Source: Rodentolepis nana
Lineage: Eukaryota > Platyhelminthes > Cestoda > Cyclophyllidea > Hymenolepididae
DNA: 25,186 bases
Assembly (NCBI GenBank): GCA_900617975.1
Contig: UZAE01000363.1
Location: 1 to 25,186, forward strand
Reading direction: 5' to 3'
In this document: in pieces, positions 1-12,514 of the stretch
Layout: the number at the start of each line of letters is the position of its first letter
Position numbering within the stretch: the first letter of the stretch is position 1
The notes under the pieces: generated by a model
Told to the model about the DNA's origin: nothing
The model's database searches: none
What the model saw: only the letters and a program-made list of their open reading frames with translations
Translations under genes and position numbers: made by a program

Positions 1-306
1 GCAGGCGTTTTGATAACTATCATTAGCCATTTAGCTGACTTCGGGCTTCACAGAGGGAAGATTCATCAAAGTAGCAGAAAGTCGAGGTGTGGGGAACGGA
101 AGAGCGATTCACAGATGCAAAAGAGATAGACGGACACAAAGGTAGAGAAAAAGTAAAGGTGAGTACTGTGAAAGTGTTGGAATATGGCATACAGTGGGGT
201 TATGGTAGTTTGAAGTCAGAAGTCAACTGCCGGTTTTTAGACTTTTTTGCTGTATGAATATACATTGCCCAGGGTGCACCACGTGGAGGTAAGTCTATCG
301 CACACT
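1..306 (+). repeat. Dispersed repeat, copy 1 (5' end cut by the window edge)
   Basis: It matches copy 2 from its first visible bases (GCAGGCGTTTTGATAACTAT) to the shared end CTATCGCACAC. Shared landmarks in order are ATCATTAGCC, GGCTTCACAG, ACAGATGCAAAAGAGA, GTTTGAAGTCA, GTCAACTGCCGG, CCCAGGGTGCACCACGT and GAGGTAAGTCTATCGCACAC. It differs from copy 2 by many substitutions and a few small indels. No protein-coding capacity, tRNA-like head, poly-A tail or terminal inverted repeats were recognised, so the class (non-autonomous DNA element, SINE or fragment) is open. The left flank lies outside the window, so no target duplication can be judged. Confidence 0.85.
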
Positions 307-3300
307 CCAATTTTCAAATACAAAAGGAAGCAGACACAAATTGAAACGTAGCCTGAAATTCATCAGTTATCAATGTTAGTGGATTAAAGATCAAAATAAC
401 AGATATTATTTACTCTCTGGAGAAATTGATTTGGAGAATATGTAACAACTGCCAGATATATATTATTCATTATGAGATGTACAATAATTCTTTTGAGTAA
501 AAAGAGTGAACTTGGGAAAAGTTAGATCTAAAATCATTTTTCAAACTTTTGCTTATTTTAGAAATAAGTAAGCAAAATTTAAAGATGAAGCCAATACGTT
601 TGTAATCTTTCACTTTTCAGCTTAATTATACTTTTACTATTCATTATCTTTTAAAAACTCAGAAGGAATTCGGAAAACTCTAATATGTAGAAGAGGGTTA
701 GGTAAAACAGAGCATAGATGTTGTCTTGTTTCGATGAAATGATTTTTCGTGAATGTAGCACGTTTAATCGATAATATACATATATATTGCAATAATTGAA
801 CCAATCACATGGTTGTTAAATGTCTATCAGCTAACGAGAACTAAACCCAAAAACCATTACTTTATAATTTTTTGATATTTACTCGATTTGCAGCTCAATT
901 AATATCCTTCTTAGTATTAACAACAGAATGCCTGATTATATATGGATTAAGTTAATTTTAATTGGATAGCATTTCCAGTTAAACTTAAAAATAATAAATG
1001 ATGAATTAGTAAATGAAATGACATATCATTAAAATTTAATCATGGATTAAGAAATATTACATAAAAAGAAAGAATATCTGAGTAGTTTCCTTACTATTCC
1101 ATTGATGATAAATGATAATTTACTATTTTTTATTGAAATAAATATATATAGTGAGAAATGTTCTGTATTTTATCTGTAAAGTGTGAAAGCTAAATTTAAT
1201 AATATTAGATGTTAAATTAAAAAGAAACTTATTAAAAATGAAAAATTTGAGTTCTTCGTTTTCAATTAAAATTGGCAGCTGGTGACATAAAACGCTTTAG
1301 CTTCAATACCGCAAAAATAAATGACAATATGGAATGAAGATAATTTAATATTTACCGAGGATATATAATTTAAAAGCATTTTTAATTGCAGATTGGATAT
1401 ATTTTAAAGAAATCTAAGCTCTGATATATAAAATTTAAGAAATCACGTTTTAATTAATAAAGAGCAAATTTCCCATAATGCTGAAAGAAGGATTATCTTA
1501 AATATTCTTCATTTGACCTTTAAATGTACTTGGTCTATATTTCCAGCTTTGGTAAATAGTATAGGAGTAATACAATCAGAATTTATATTGTGGCACAATT
1601 TCTACTCCAATTTATGCTTTAAACCTTTTCATCTAATTAATTTTAACCATGTGTGTCTGAAGTGAATTTAAATTAAAATGTTATAAATCGAAACCAAAAA
1701 AGTTTATAGGGATGCAACTTTGAGAAAATTCGTTCAATAAAATGTATGTGACCGGATTAAATATGTTAATGAGTTAGTGATGCTTGTGCTATATTGAAAG
1801 TAACGCCGCTAATTACATTTACCAATCCGTAGAAAGTCACCTTACCATAGGACAGATAGTCAAATGTCCAAATATAAAATAGCAGAAATATAGACTTCCA
1901 TGTCCCAACCAATTTATTTAACCTATCCTTATAATTTCTTTACATCATTCACCGTTTCAAGCTTACTTCTGCAAATTTCCATAAATTAATAAAATTTTGA
2001 TATTCTCAAGTTTCTTTAAAAAAGCTTTTTACTACTGCAGCCTACTCCACTTAAACCCAGAAATTCGATCTATCCAGTTTGGTGACCCAACAGGGTGGAA
2101 AATATTTCTTCGTATACATTTATACAAATAAACGCAGTTATACGGTAGATTATTTTCATTAATTCACAAATATCAATACACGTATCTTATTAAAATATTA
2201 AACCCCCTCCGAACATCTTGATGGTCATTCAAATCTAATTTATTTCGATCCGTTATTCCTACTCAATTATTCCACTTTCCTACTCCTGACATATTGCATT
2301 CGTGGTTATATTTTTTTTAAGAAAAAAGGAGTGAATAAGATAATTTCGTGCTGTTGATGGATTTATTACATACCAAAGACATGAGACGAGCATCCAGAAA
2401 ATTTTCCTTTATGAATATTAAAGGTAATCTACAATTTTCTCTTTTAAACATGTCTGAATTGTAATAGCTACTTAATTTACTAATAATATTAGATTTAAGC
2501 CGAGAAAGAGGTTATGAATTAATTAAGGGTATTAATAAGTAAAATTATGTCGACATTTTTAAATAACTTTGAATGTATTGCACTGAAATTCATTACATTC
2601 TAGGGTGCGTGAATTAATACGGATAGATATAAATTATATTTAGAAAAGAATAAAGTAGACTCCGTCTTTTAAATATCGGCTTATATTTTTAGTGCAAGTA
2701 AAATGTTACAGGAAATTTTATCGATTCCAAAATTAATTCCTTTTATGATGAATAAGCTTTATAATTAAATTTAAGAATTAAGAAAAAGATCGTAAAATTA
2801 GACATTAGACTTTTAAAAATTGATTTAAGAAGTTAGCTGGAACTATTAGATAGCATCTGCAAAGTGAATCTGAAAGTTCCCTTATTTTAACTTATGAGAA
2901 TTTCCTAATTAATTTCTTCTTAAAAAATAGTAATTTACGTAGGGTGAACAGCCAACCGTTAAGCGTTTCACTATGGGACTATTCCATAACATGGATTCTT
3001 AACCCACCTAAAATATACCATAAAACATTTTTAAAAGTAATAACAACAAATTTCTTTCAATTAATTTAGTTCGGAGAAAACACGAAAGTAATAAGAGTAT
3101 AGATCTGCTTGAAATATGAAATTTGATTGTTGTGACGAATGGACATAGAAAATCATTTAAGTAAATTATAACGTTAACGGTCGTCAATCGTATTCGATGG
3201 CTTCGATTTCTTTATATTTCAGGTTACAATTTAGTTCATAAAACCTTAGTAAGTTGTAAGTTTTGAGGAATGTTTGTTTAATTTCTTTTGTTTAACATCA

Positions 3301-4068
3301 ACATCTCCATATATTTCTTATCTTTCATTTGCCTTTTAGAGTTTAATATGTGCAAATGCTTTGAACAGAACATATATATTTTTCACTTAAAAAACAAGTA
3401 AATATTCATAAATATTAAGTAGTGAATAATGCCTTTTTGATTACTTTTTATTTAAAAAATGAATGAAGACTTATTGTTTGACAATTTTTAGAGACTTTTG
3501 TCGCTAATTACCAGATTACATAGGCTAGAATTCCTTTGAATTTTATCCCAAAAGTATTTTATTGAAGATGATAGATTAATTTTTTTGTTTTTTCATCGAA
3601 ATTATTCTAATAGCCGTAATTATTTAAAATAACAAACAACTCGGTATTATAAGAAATGGCGTTAAGTAACGACAATGCCAATTCGACCTTGTAACAAAAT
3701 TTGACCTCGAAATTTGGTTTAAAATTCATCTCAGCTTATAGTACGTTGCATTTATGCCTAGATTGCATCACTGATAACAATATTGAGATTAAATTGCATT
3801 TTTCCAAAATATTACAATCTGAAAGGATATTTCTAAAAGAATGAATTAACAGCTCAAAAAGGTTTTCCTGGCTTAGGTTTTCCAAAACCCCATGGTTGAA
3901 GCAATAATCTTTACTCGACTATACAAACTGGAACAAATTGCCCATACTCACTTTTGAAAGAGGCGTTGTATTGCTGGGTATATTTTGGGAAAAATTATTT
4001 CTACAATAGTCTTTAAGGTATTCTTTCAAGAAAAAAATAGATTTTGTTCAGCATGTCCTGAAAACACG

Positions 4069-4086
4069 ACCTGTGATCTCACAGGT
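4069..4086. other. 18-bp hairpin-type palindrome
   Basis: ACCTGTGA and TCACAGGT form a perfect 8-bp inverted repeat separated by TC. The right arm runs into an E-box-like CAGGTG. Function unknown. Confidence 0.6.
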
Positions 4087-4739
4087 GAATAGATTGGACA
4101 CTTCACATTATATAAGCTAAAAATAGTAGTTAAATTTTTCTCAAAGATTTTCAAAACTCCACTATTTTTCTATTGCGGTTAGTTTTATTCAATTATAAAA
4201 TATTAGTCATTCGATTAAGTTTTTTTCGAGAAACCCAGAAAACAATGTGCCTAATATAATGAGATGAAATAATTTTTTCATGTAATTTAAAAAGCATTTG
4301 TTATTTATTAATGTAAATTGGAACGCACGCATGCTTATGTCATCTGTCTTTAATTTTTTTAAATTAATAATTTTAAGTTTTAACGAATTATGTTGTTTGA
4401 TTATTGTAAAGTAAGGATTAATAACAGGATGGCGATTCTTTCACATTCTCGTATGGTTAAAAATTGAATACACGACTGCAATTTTATCTTGACGCTTATT
4501 TATAAGTTTAATCAAATGAATTAGCTATATTGAACTATTTGAAATTAATTCAAAAACACAGAAAAGACTTATGAGTAATTACGCATAGTCTATTTTCCTT
4601 TAATCATACTCTACAGGCCTAAACTTAGGTTGGATATAATTTTTTAAGGCCTATTTATGCCACTAACAAATACATCTGCGCCCCTATTACAGAACTAGCA
4701 ACTGCAATGCAACGATAAGTTTTTACTTCTAAATATAAG

Positions 4740-4910
4740 ACAGAGCGCACAAAATCAACACGCGAAAGGGACTGTAGATATGAGTAAAGCGTGATTGATA
4801 GACAGATAGATTTAGCGAGTGGAAGAGGTTGGAAGGAGGGGGGAGGAGGGCTGGGGGCGGCAATCAGACAGTAGAGTCATGAGAACGGAGATAGCGGGGA
4901 AACGCATTTT
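4740..4910. other. GC-rich, CpG-containing purine island of unknown role
   Basis: Against a background near 30% GC, this patch has about ten CpG dinucleotides and a purine tract at 4821-4850 with G runs continuing to 4860 (runs of 6, 3 and 5 G). It could be a remnant of another repeat or a regulatory island. No promoter motif or coding sequence was recognised. Confidence 0.45.
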
Positions 4911-6589
4911 ATGAGCTTATTTAGTGACCAAAATGAGGTAGAATGATAAGTTTCCCCATTAATTCACCATATTAACCACTTCGAAATTTGGAATGGGTTG
5001 AGTGAAAACAGAAAATGCTAGGAACTAATTATGAATGAGTTCATTCAAAGCGTTTGACTCCTTCAACTTGAAACCAGAGATAATTTTAATAAAATTTTTC
5101 AATATTTATCTTTAAATATGGTTGAAATACATGGAATAAATTGAAGGGCGTGATAGAGGAGATTTGCTTTAAATTTGCAAGAAATACTCTCAATGTAAAC
5201 ATTTTCTCTTCTGAAGCCCCAACTTGCATAAATTTTGAGTTCAAATACATTGTAATATAATTTTGAGAAATAAGTATAAATTTTTGAAAGCAGTCATATT
5301 TGAGAATTGCTAAAAATATGTTTTTTGCGTATTATGAATAAGAAATGTGAGTTAGTTTCATATCAATTTTATCCACACTTAGAAAAATGATTTAGATTTT
5401 GAAAACGGATTGGCTTTAAATATTAATTTGCGTATTTCAACCTAATGACTTATCTGTATCAACGCATATATGCAGAAATGACTTCTTTATTCGGAAATTT
5501 CAAGGTATTATTATAAACAAGGTTTTTAATATTGTATTCTTAGCTGGAGAAACGCGCTTGTCTACTACTTTAAATAGAAAATTTACTTTTTGAGATTAAA
5601 TATTCGAAGCACTACTTCATTGGTCTATTTTTACAGACTAATACGTTTAAACTGTTTTCTTTTGCAATTGTTTTGCTTCAGGTAAATTTTCGAACATTAT
5701 ATTGGTCTTCATTGGGTCATGCACGAATAACGCAATTCCAAATTTTTTGTCGACATTCATATTTATTTTGATAAAATCTCTTACAGTTTGCAAAATGCAA
5801 AGAAACTGCGATTATTTTTTTATTGTTTTAGTGTCTGTGCACAAAATAAATACTTGCATTCCAAATCCAAAAGCCACAGCATTGGAAATCTTTTGTTCTA
5901 TATTGCCTCATTGGCAAATTATACAAATAAATTTTATCATATCAAGCACTCAAACATAATGAATTTTGTCTCAGAAATGGATTGGCCCCTAATATTTTGG
6001 TTATTGCTTAATCTGGAATATATTAAGGTCCATCACGTCATCAGTAAAATTTCTTTCCTGACACAAAATCTAATTGAGCTAAGGTAGTAGATAGGTTGAT
6101 GTGAAATTGGCTTGATTTATTTATTCGTATGAATCATTGGAAAAAATACTATTCCGTTTTTATTGACACAAATAAAGAATGCATGCTTATGAGTTCAATT
6201 AGTATCAATTGTAAGCATATATATTTATGTATTTTAACTTGACACTATCAACTCAGAAGAAAAAAAATTATATTAAGGGCTCAGCTTGATTATCACCCAC
6301 TTGGTCTAGAACAATAAAGCTGAACCATAATTTCTTTTAATTAATTCCTAGAACGAAGGTTGCGAAATTTACCCTTTAGTTAAAACAAAAGTATCAAAAT
6401 AACTGGTTATGACACACCATTTTCCAATCGAGATATTTTCCTTCATATTATTTGCCAAAATAATATATTAAGAATTTTTCCTTGGATCTTAATTTTAAGA
6501 GTATGTTATGTAAAATCTTGATTCCCCATTGCAGATGCACTAAAAAATTTAAAAGACAATTTCAGTCAACTCTTCTCCGTCCATTTTAG

Positions 6590-6753
6590 ATTTTACTGGG
6601 ACCTCCTAATGCTGGTTATGCTCATCGCAAATTTAATTATCCTGCCTGTATTGATCGCCTTTTTCCTCGAGAATAGAGAAACAAAAGCTATCGTTTTCAA
6701 TTGCGTCTCAGATACCATCTTTTTACTGGATATTGCCGTAAATTTTCGCACAG
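6590..6753 (+). CDS. HCN channel exon: S1 and S2 of the voltage sensor
   Basis: This exon encodes local residues 1-54 plus the first base of Gly55. It starts with the FYWDL motif that opens S1 in HCN channels; S1 spans about residues 4-25 and S2 about 34-50, ending in the family motif NFRTG. These helices form half of the voltage-sensor domain in the plasma membrane. The acceptor is the pyrimidine-rich tract ending CCATTTTAG at 6589, so base 6590 is the third base of a split Arg codon (FRFYWD in the family). I chose this start because vertebrate HCN exon 2, 424 bp as I recall, begins at the same split Arg codon. The frame is also open upstream to 6522, with a possible acceptor at 6534, but those residues lack the W-[VI]-I-H-P motif that should precede FRFYWD. 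The donor is ACAG|GTGAAT, leaving phase 1. Identity as an HCN channel is very secure; the exact 5' boundary is likely but not proven. Confidence 0.93.
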
Positions 6754-7246
6754 GTGAATTTTTCTTTTATCGGTTTAATTCTACAAAGACGTTATTTATC
6801 TAAATTATTGGCAAATAAATCTCATATCGTGGGTGCTCTTTGAATAAATGTTTTCCTCAACTCTATATATAATGACGAAATCAAACAATCGAGGTAAAAC
6901 GCATTTTTCATGAAGGCATTTTCAATTATGATTTGTACCTTTGTCTAACACATGCAGTTAATGCAAAATATGAATAGAAACAATATAGTTAATGCGAATA
7001 AAAAGACCAATTAGCTATGGAACTCAGAAAAGTAACCAAAAAAGGATGCAGTTGTGTTTTATTCATAAACATCATGACATTCTCTTATTTGGTATATTTT
7101 AGTAATCTCTGATGATTTTATCAAACTATATAAAAGCTTTTTAAGAATTCTAATTTGTAATTTTTTTATTTTTTTCAATATTTTATAGAAAAATCATCAG
7201 CTTATTTCACGTTGACATTTATACGGTTTTTTCCTATTTCATTTAG
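6754..7246 (+). other. Intron inside NFRT|G
   Basis: A 493-bp phase-1 intron, the shortest here, bounded by GTGAAT and TTTAG. It splits the Gly codon after NFRT. Vertebrate HCN genes have one exon across this point, so this intron is extra relative to them. It is very AT-rich and I see nothing else in it. Confidence 0.9.
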
Positions 7247-7417
7247 GCATTTTAACTAATCAGTTTGCAGACGAAATCATCTTGAATCCAAAGAAAATTG
7301 CCAAGCATTATCTTCGAACATGGTTTACTCTGGATTTAATAAGCTCAATTCCCCTGGACTACATATTTCTACTGGTTAATGATGAGGAGAAAGCTCGGTC
7401 ACACCTTGTCGGAGCAA
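7247..7417 (+). CDS. HCN channel exon: S2-S3 loop, S3 and S3-S4 loop
   Basis: This exon encodes the rest of Gly55 through Ala111 plus one base of Ser112. The S2-S3 loop contains the family segment EIILNPKKI (human HCN1 has EIILDPKVI), then HYLRTWF, then S3 as TLDLISSIPLDYIFLLV. SSIP-DYIFL is a strong HCN signature. S3 carries the voltage-sensor Asp residues that pair with S4 charges. The acceptor is TATTTCATTTAG at 7246 and the donor is GCAA|GTATGCC at 7417. The join with the previous exon restores NFRTG, and the join with the next gives GAS-RALR where relatives have a small-residue turn before RALR. Open reading continues past the donor, but those residues have no family similarity, so they are intronic. 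Vertebrate genes have no intron at either end of this segment. Confidence 0.95.
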
Positions 7418-10400
7418 GTATGCCATATTTACTATTCCAATTCATGAAGTCATATTTAAATGAAAGATGGCGATCGACAAATAGGAAATAAGTGTTTATG
7501 CTTAGTTAATGATTGAATCGATAGAGGAAAATTATGTTTTCAATCGCCTGTTAAAATTTTATATTGCAGAATTATTGATCGCGCTCAATTATCACTATTA
7601 AGCGGAGCAATAAATCCTTTAGAAATTACCAAAGTTAACTGCATTTTACTTCACTTTCAATCTCGATAAGCGCATTATGTACGGAATAGACTGTTCACTT
7701 TTTTAGACAAAGTATTAATATTCATTCACTGAGTTATAAACATTTTAGATCAATGTGCTTTGGAATTACCACTTCATTTAATGGTTTTTTTACTTAAAAT
7801 GATTTTGTACAGCGCATCACAGTTGTTGTTACACAGAGTTGTTACCTAAAATTTTTTCAATAAATATTATCTTCAAAAATTGGCATTCAGCGTCTTTCAA
7901 TAAATAATAGATGTATTTAAAATTCCCAATAATTAAATTTATATTTGTTAACACTTTGAAATATTTTAGAAATGAGGTGAAAATTAATCATGAATAATAA
8001 TTTTTTTATTATGTGTGTGACTTATATTTTTGTTCATTATTTTATGTTTCATAATAATCTTTAAAATTGTTAATCATAGCTTTGAAGAAAGCTCTAATTT
8101 TAGTTTAATTATTTGGAAAACATCCTAATAAACAACATAAAATTTTCACGCCTAATCACCAATCAACAAGAATATTTTCATTTCTTCAAAACATACTGAA
8201 TGATGAAAACAAAATTTAATAATCACAAAAAGGCTACACTATACCCTAATGTTGAGCACGATGTAAGGATTTGTATTAATGAATACTTTAATAATAATTG
8301 TTAAGAGTGTAGTACCAAAACGGCATAAATTTATAGTGCTGAAAATTCTTTTAAAACTTAACTAACACATAGAGGACTGCACTGCTAAGTATTTAAATTT
8401 TAATGCAAATTAAGTACATTTTTAGATTTTCATATGAATGCTCAAGTATTTGTCAATTTACAAGAAAAATATACATAAATGCCAAACGCAATATTGTAAA
8501 TTTACATAATAAACATCTGATAGAAAATAATTAATTTATTTTTGATCGATTTTAAATTATAATAAATTATGTAAATTAAACAAACGAGAATGATTAATGA
8601 ACGATTTTGACAAAAAAATATTAGGATATAATTTACCAGTCTTGTATAATGACCTATTTCATAGAAATTGAGAGCGGATTTACCACGGTTAGCACAATAA
8701 CTAACAAACGCCATACGAAATAATGGCAAAAAGCTCTTTATGCCTTTGTTAAAATTGTATATTGTAAACTTTTTATTACCGGATTTAGTATCAAAGACTT
8801 AAACTTGGATTTCTTAATTAAAAAAGAAATTGTTTAAGCGGAATGGCGAAGGTTGAGCGAAAACATCGCAAGCATTTTTATTAAATAGAGTACTGTTTAT
8901 GCAAAACTTTATAAATTAAGTTTTATTGTTTCTTTAAAGCGAAATCATTATATACTTAAGTTATTTGATCGAAATTTGCTAAAAATGTTGGTGAGAAATT
9001 GTAGAGACTTTGATATAGTTCGGTCAATATTTGTTAATACTTTGTCACACAAAAGTTATTTGTATAGTTTATTTAAGAATATTACCAAACTATAGCAATT
9101 CTGAATTAGACTTTAATCAATAAATCAATTTTCTGTTAATTTATGATTTCACAATTGCCCCTCTCTACTTTATTTCCTAAAGTAAGTCAGATAATTACTC
9201 AATGCCTTATTGTCAGTAAAGTTTTGTAAAGTATAAATATATTGATGTTAATTCGAGGATATTAAAGACTTATTAATTTATATCAAATGGCAGGCATTTT
9301 GATAGTTATCATTAGCCCTTTAGTTGAATTTAGGCTTCACAGTGGTGAAGGAACATCAAATTGAAATGTCGAGAGGGGGGAGGAGGAATAGAAGAGTGTT
9401 TCAAAGATGTAAAAGAGACAAACACAAAGGAAGAAAATGTGAGGTGAGTACTATGGAAGTCGTCAAATATGATATACAGTAGGGTGATGGTAGTTTGAAG
9501 TCATAAGTCAACTGCCGGTTAATAGACATTTTGCCATATGGGTATACGTTGCCCAGGGTGCACCACGTAGAGGTAAGTCTATCGCACACCTTACGATATT
9601 AAAGAAATTAAGGTTAAGCAATCTTCATTTAATCTTAAGATTTCTCAATTAAACTAATGTCTCAAATTGAAGCCCTATACTCATCATTTACCTTCACCTT
9701 TTAAAGTTGCAGGCCATCGTAGAGACTCCCTTTGCATTCATTTGTTTCGGAAAGAAGTTTTCGGGGGTCAAATTTATGCGACCAAATTTCTCGGCCCAAA
9801 GGACGCAAATATTAAATTAGTCCCGTTTCATTATAGAATGATAATTCTGACCTCGTTATTAAATCCTAATCTCTAAATATTCAGATATGATTATAATTTG
9901 GTCAAATAATTCTTATGCTCATATCAAAAGAAAAACTTTCTTTGAAGTTACTAATTAATAAAACGCACTTTTCTAAATAGTAAAATCCTCGTTAAAAAAC
10001 TAAAGGAATTGCATATGTTAATATTTTGTTTAATTATGCTTTCATTAACTAAATGTGCATCTAATTTAAATTATTAAACAATGCCTATACAGTATATATT
10101 TGGTCTCCCCCAATGCATGTAAATGCGCAAAAATATGAATCAAGCTTAAAATACACCTTTGTTCAGAATGTAATGACATAACAAGTTAATTATTCATGGT
10201 GTGCGTTAAAATGTTTATAACATCTCTTTAGAAATGTTGGCGCAAAAGAAGGCAGAGTAAGTTGAGAGATAAATCAAAATCAGTGTGAATTTAAAAATGC
10301 AGTATAGTCGTCGGAATATGCTTTCGATTTTCCTTCGCTCTTTTAGATCTATTTATCATTTGCGCTGTGAAGCAAGTTAACTAATGTTTACTCTAGATTT

Positions 10401-12514
10401 CTACAAATTTCATATCTAACAAACTGCGAACAAATTAAATGACAACATTAATTTTGTCAATATATACTTAGTCTTAAGCAAATAATGATGATAAAATTAC
10501 TGTAATTATTACTTCAATTATTTCTGAAAATTGTTCGACTATAGTTGAAGATAGAATGAGTAGAAAAATATTTTATCGGGTTTAAAAGTCATTGAAACAG
10601 ATTTAATTATACATCATTTTACTTAACACTTATTATATTTTTCTAACGTTAAATTATGTTTATTTTTTTTCGAAATCATTTAAAAATTATGGGTCACACC
10701 CTAAATCAAGTTTACAACTTCCATAGAGGACACGGCTAAGTTATCGAAAATATATTTTTCTATTTTTCTTCCAATTTTCGAAATTTCATGCACCCACTGT
10801 ACTTTGCAAGCAATCAAAATTACTGTAAACAATACCAATTTAAGTGCTCTAGAACAATTAGTTCCTTGAACAAATAACTAAAAAACGCAGTTATTGGTAG
10901 CTCAAATTATTACATATACAAATTCTTATTTTCGGGGGGTTTCTGGCAATTGCTAAGTGAACTAGATAAACTAAAAATAGTCTTATAGTAAGAAAAATAA
11001 ACAGGGAGAATAAGAATGAACAAGGGAATCGTTTGAAAAATTAAAAGGCTTAAATATATTTTAGTAACTAAATTTAACCGAATTTAAAATATTTTTGAAA
11101 CAGTCATAGTTTTAATTTATTCCATTAAAAATTAACTAACTGAAAAAGCAATTGATCTAAATTCCAAAACACAACGGTTCATTGGCACAAACTATTGAAT
11201 ATTGAGCTTTTGAAATCAGAGCAGCTCTTACTTTCTGAGCAACAACTCAACAAAATGAAAGCAAAATTAATAGTCAATTTATTTTGTCATTTTGCCATTT
11301 TAAATTAAGCAGCTAGATGAAAGCATCTGCCATCAATACTTTTCAAGTGGCAGAAACTTGTCTATTCCAATTTCTAATTCCATTCATTTTCATTATGCTT
11401 GGCTGATTTTGCTCAGAAAAACGCGAAAGGCCCGTACTATCTAGAAGCGGTAACGTAATGATTTAATTTTTGAATAAAATTATAGCTTAATATCTTGGTC
11501 GATAATAATTTTTAATAACTATGAAATAATTTTGATATCAGCATTTCCGGGTTTTATACATATATTGTTATACTATTGAATTCCTATACTTGAAAGACCT
11601 GTTTCCGTCACTTCAAAGAAACTCATTTCATTTTATATCGGAACTTCATTCGCAAGCATTTAATTTTTTTCTAAAATATTTTTAGCGAATAATATTTTTG
11701 AAGTCTTAGCAGCGCAATTACAAAAACTGTTAATCAGTTTTTTCTATCTTGTTAGCTTAGTTGATAGACAGTATAACTTTGATTTTATTGCAAGTAATAA
11801 TACTATTTATATGGTGACAATATTTTCAACTAAATTCGTTGCGTGATTTGTTAATTTTAAGATTATTTTGAAAGATTTTACAATTATGAATAGCAAACTT
11901 TTGTAAATCACAAATTCAAAGACAGATTATTTAATGTGTTAATGAAATCAAATTATCATATTAATTTAACTTAGCTTTATCCAAATGAAAATGTATTTAA
12001 TTTACTAGATATTTTAATACCTTCAGCTTAAATATTACTGCATATGTAAAAGTCCGATTTAATATTGAAAAGTTCATTCCAATAGCACTTGTCAACTCAA
12101 TGAGTTAGCGATTGGGTAATTGACTCCAAAATTAATATGAAATATATGAATCTTATTTATTGTGGTAAAAAATTCGATCTGCGCAAAGCTATTATCAATG
12201 ATTCTACTTTTAAATAATATTTTAATTATGACCTTTCCCATTTTAAATTTAAACTTTTAAAAAAAGGTTTTACACAGCGTGGAAAATATTTTTTCATAAA
12301 ATGTAAAATAAACATGAAGATTAACAGAAACTGAGAACAAGGAACTTTCAAGCAAACTTGTTTTTTACCATTCTTTAAATATCAGTTTTACACCCTTAGC
12401 TTTAAAAACTTGAGCTAATGAAGGGGAGAAACAGGCTAAACTTTAACCCCTAAATGACCAAAAATAGAAAAAACGCACATTTCACATTAATTCAACATAT
12501 CCTTTTTGATCTAG
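7418..12514 (+). other. Intron before the S4 exon
   Basis: A 5097-bp phase-1 intron, GTATGC to ATCTAG, also absent from the vertebrate gene layout. It contains repeat copy 2 (9284-9590) and otherwise AT-rich sequence without recognisable genes. Open frames at 8502-8729 (minus) and 9667-9876 (plus) show no family I know. Three of the four AAAACGCA octamers found in the window's introns lie in it. Confidence 0.88.
9284..9590 (+). repeat. Dispersed repeat, copy 2 (most complete, about 307 bp)
   Basis: It runs from CAAATGGCAGGCATTTTGATAG to CTATCGCACACC in the same orientation as copy 1 and the channel gene. It sits in the intron before the S4 exon and stands out by higher GC, including a G-rich patch GAGGGGGGAGGAGG. 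The left end is defined by where similarity to copy 3 stops and the right end by where similarity to copy 1 stops. No convincing target-site duplication was found around it. A 62-codon minus-strand open frame covers much of it; copy 1 does not keep that frame open throughout, so I treat it as non-coding. Confidence 0.87.

Larger units (their letters stand above)
1..6589 (+). other. Intron (3' part) upstream of the S1 exon, or 5' gene region
   Basis: No exon of the channel could be found here. The family N-terminal HCN domain (an ER-x-x-x-AG-x-W-[IV]-I-H-P type ending that would join the split Arg codon) was looked for and not seen, so the preceding exon most likely lies upstream of the window. 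The stretch is AT-rich with ordinary short open frames. It contains repeat copy 1 (1-306), an 18-bp palindrome (4069-4086) and a GC-rich purine island (about 4740-4910). Whether part of it is promoter rather than intron cannot be decided from sequence alone. Confidence 0.7.

Noticed and set aside
4071..4084. TGTGA...TCACA resembling a bacterial CRP operator
   Set aside because: The spacing is 2 rather than 6 bases, and the host is an animal.
5702..6087. Overlapping plus-strand open frames upstream of the S1 exon
   Set aside because: No recognised domain, AT-driven composition, and no match to the channel N-terminus.
6535..6589. In-frame extension of the S1 exon to an alternative acceptor at 6534
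   Set aside because: The frame is open, but its residues lack the family W-I-H-P segment. A better pyrimidine tract ends at 6589, and the split Arg codon there matches the vertebrate exon start.
7418..7491. Open frame continuing past the S3 exon
   Set aside because: It crosses a good donor at 7418 and the residues no longer match the family; the next exon joins correctly from 7417.
8502..8729. 75-codon minus-strand frame
   Set aside because: Low-complexity Ile/Tyr/Lys-rich translation expected from AT-rich DNA.
9401..9589. 62-codon minus-strand frame within repeat copy 2
   Set aside because: The frame is not kept open in copy 1 and has no recognised similarity; it is treated as part of the non-coding repeat.
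9667..9876. 69-codon plus-strand frame just after repeat copy 2
   Set aside because: No family recognised; it may be part of an older repeat but there is no support for a gene.
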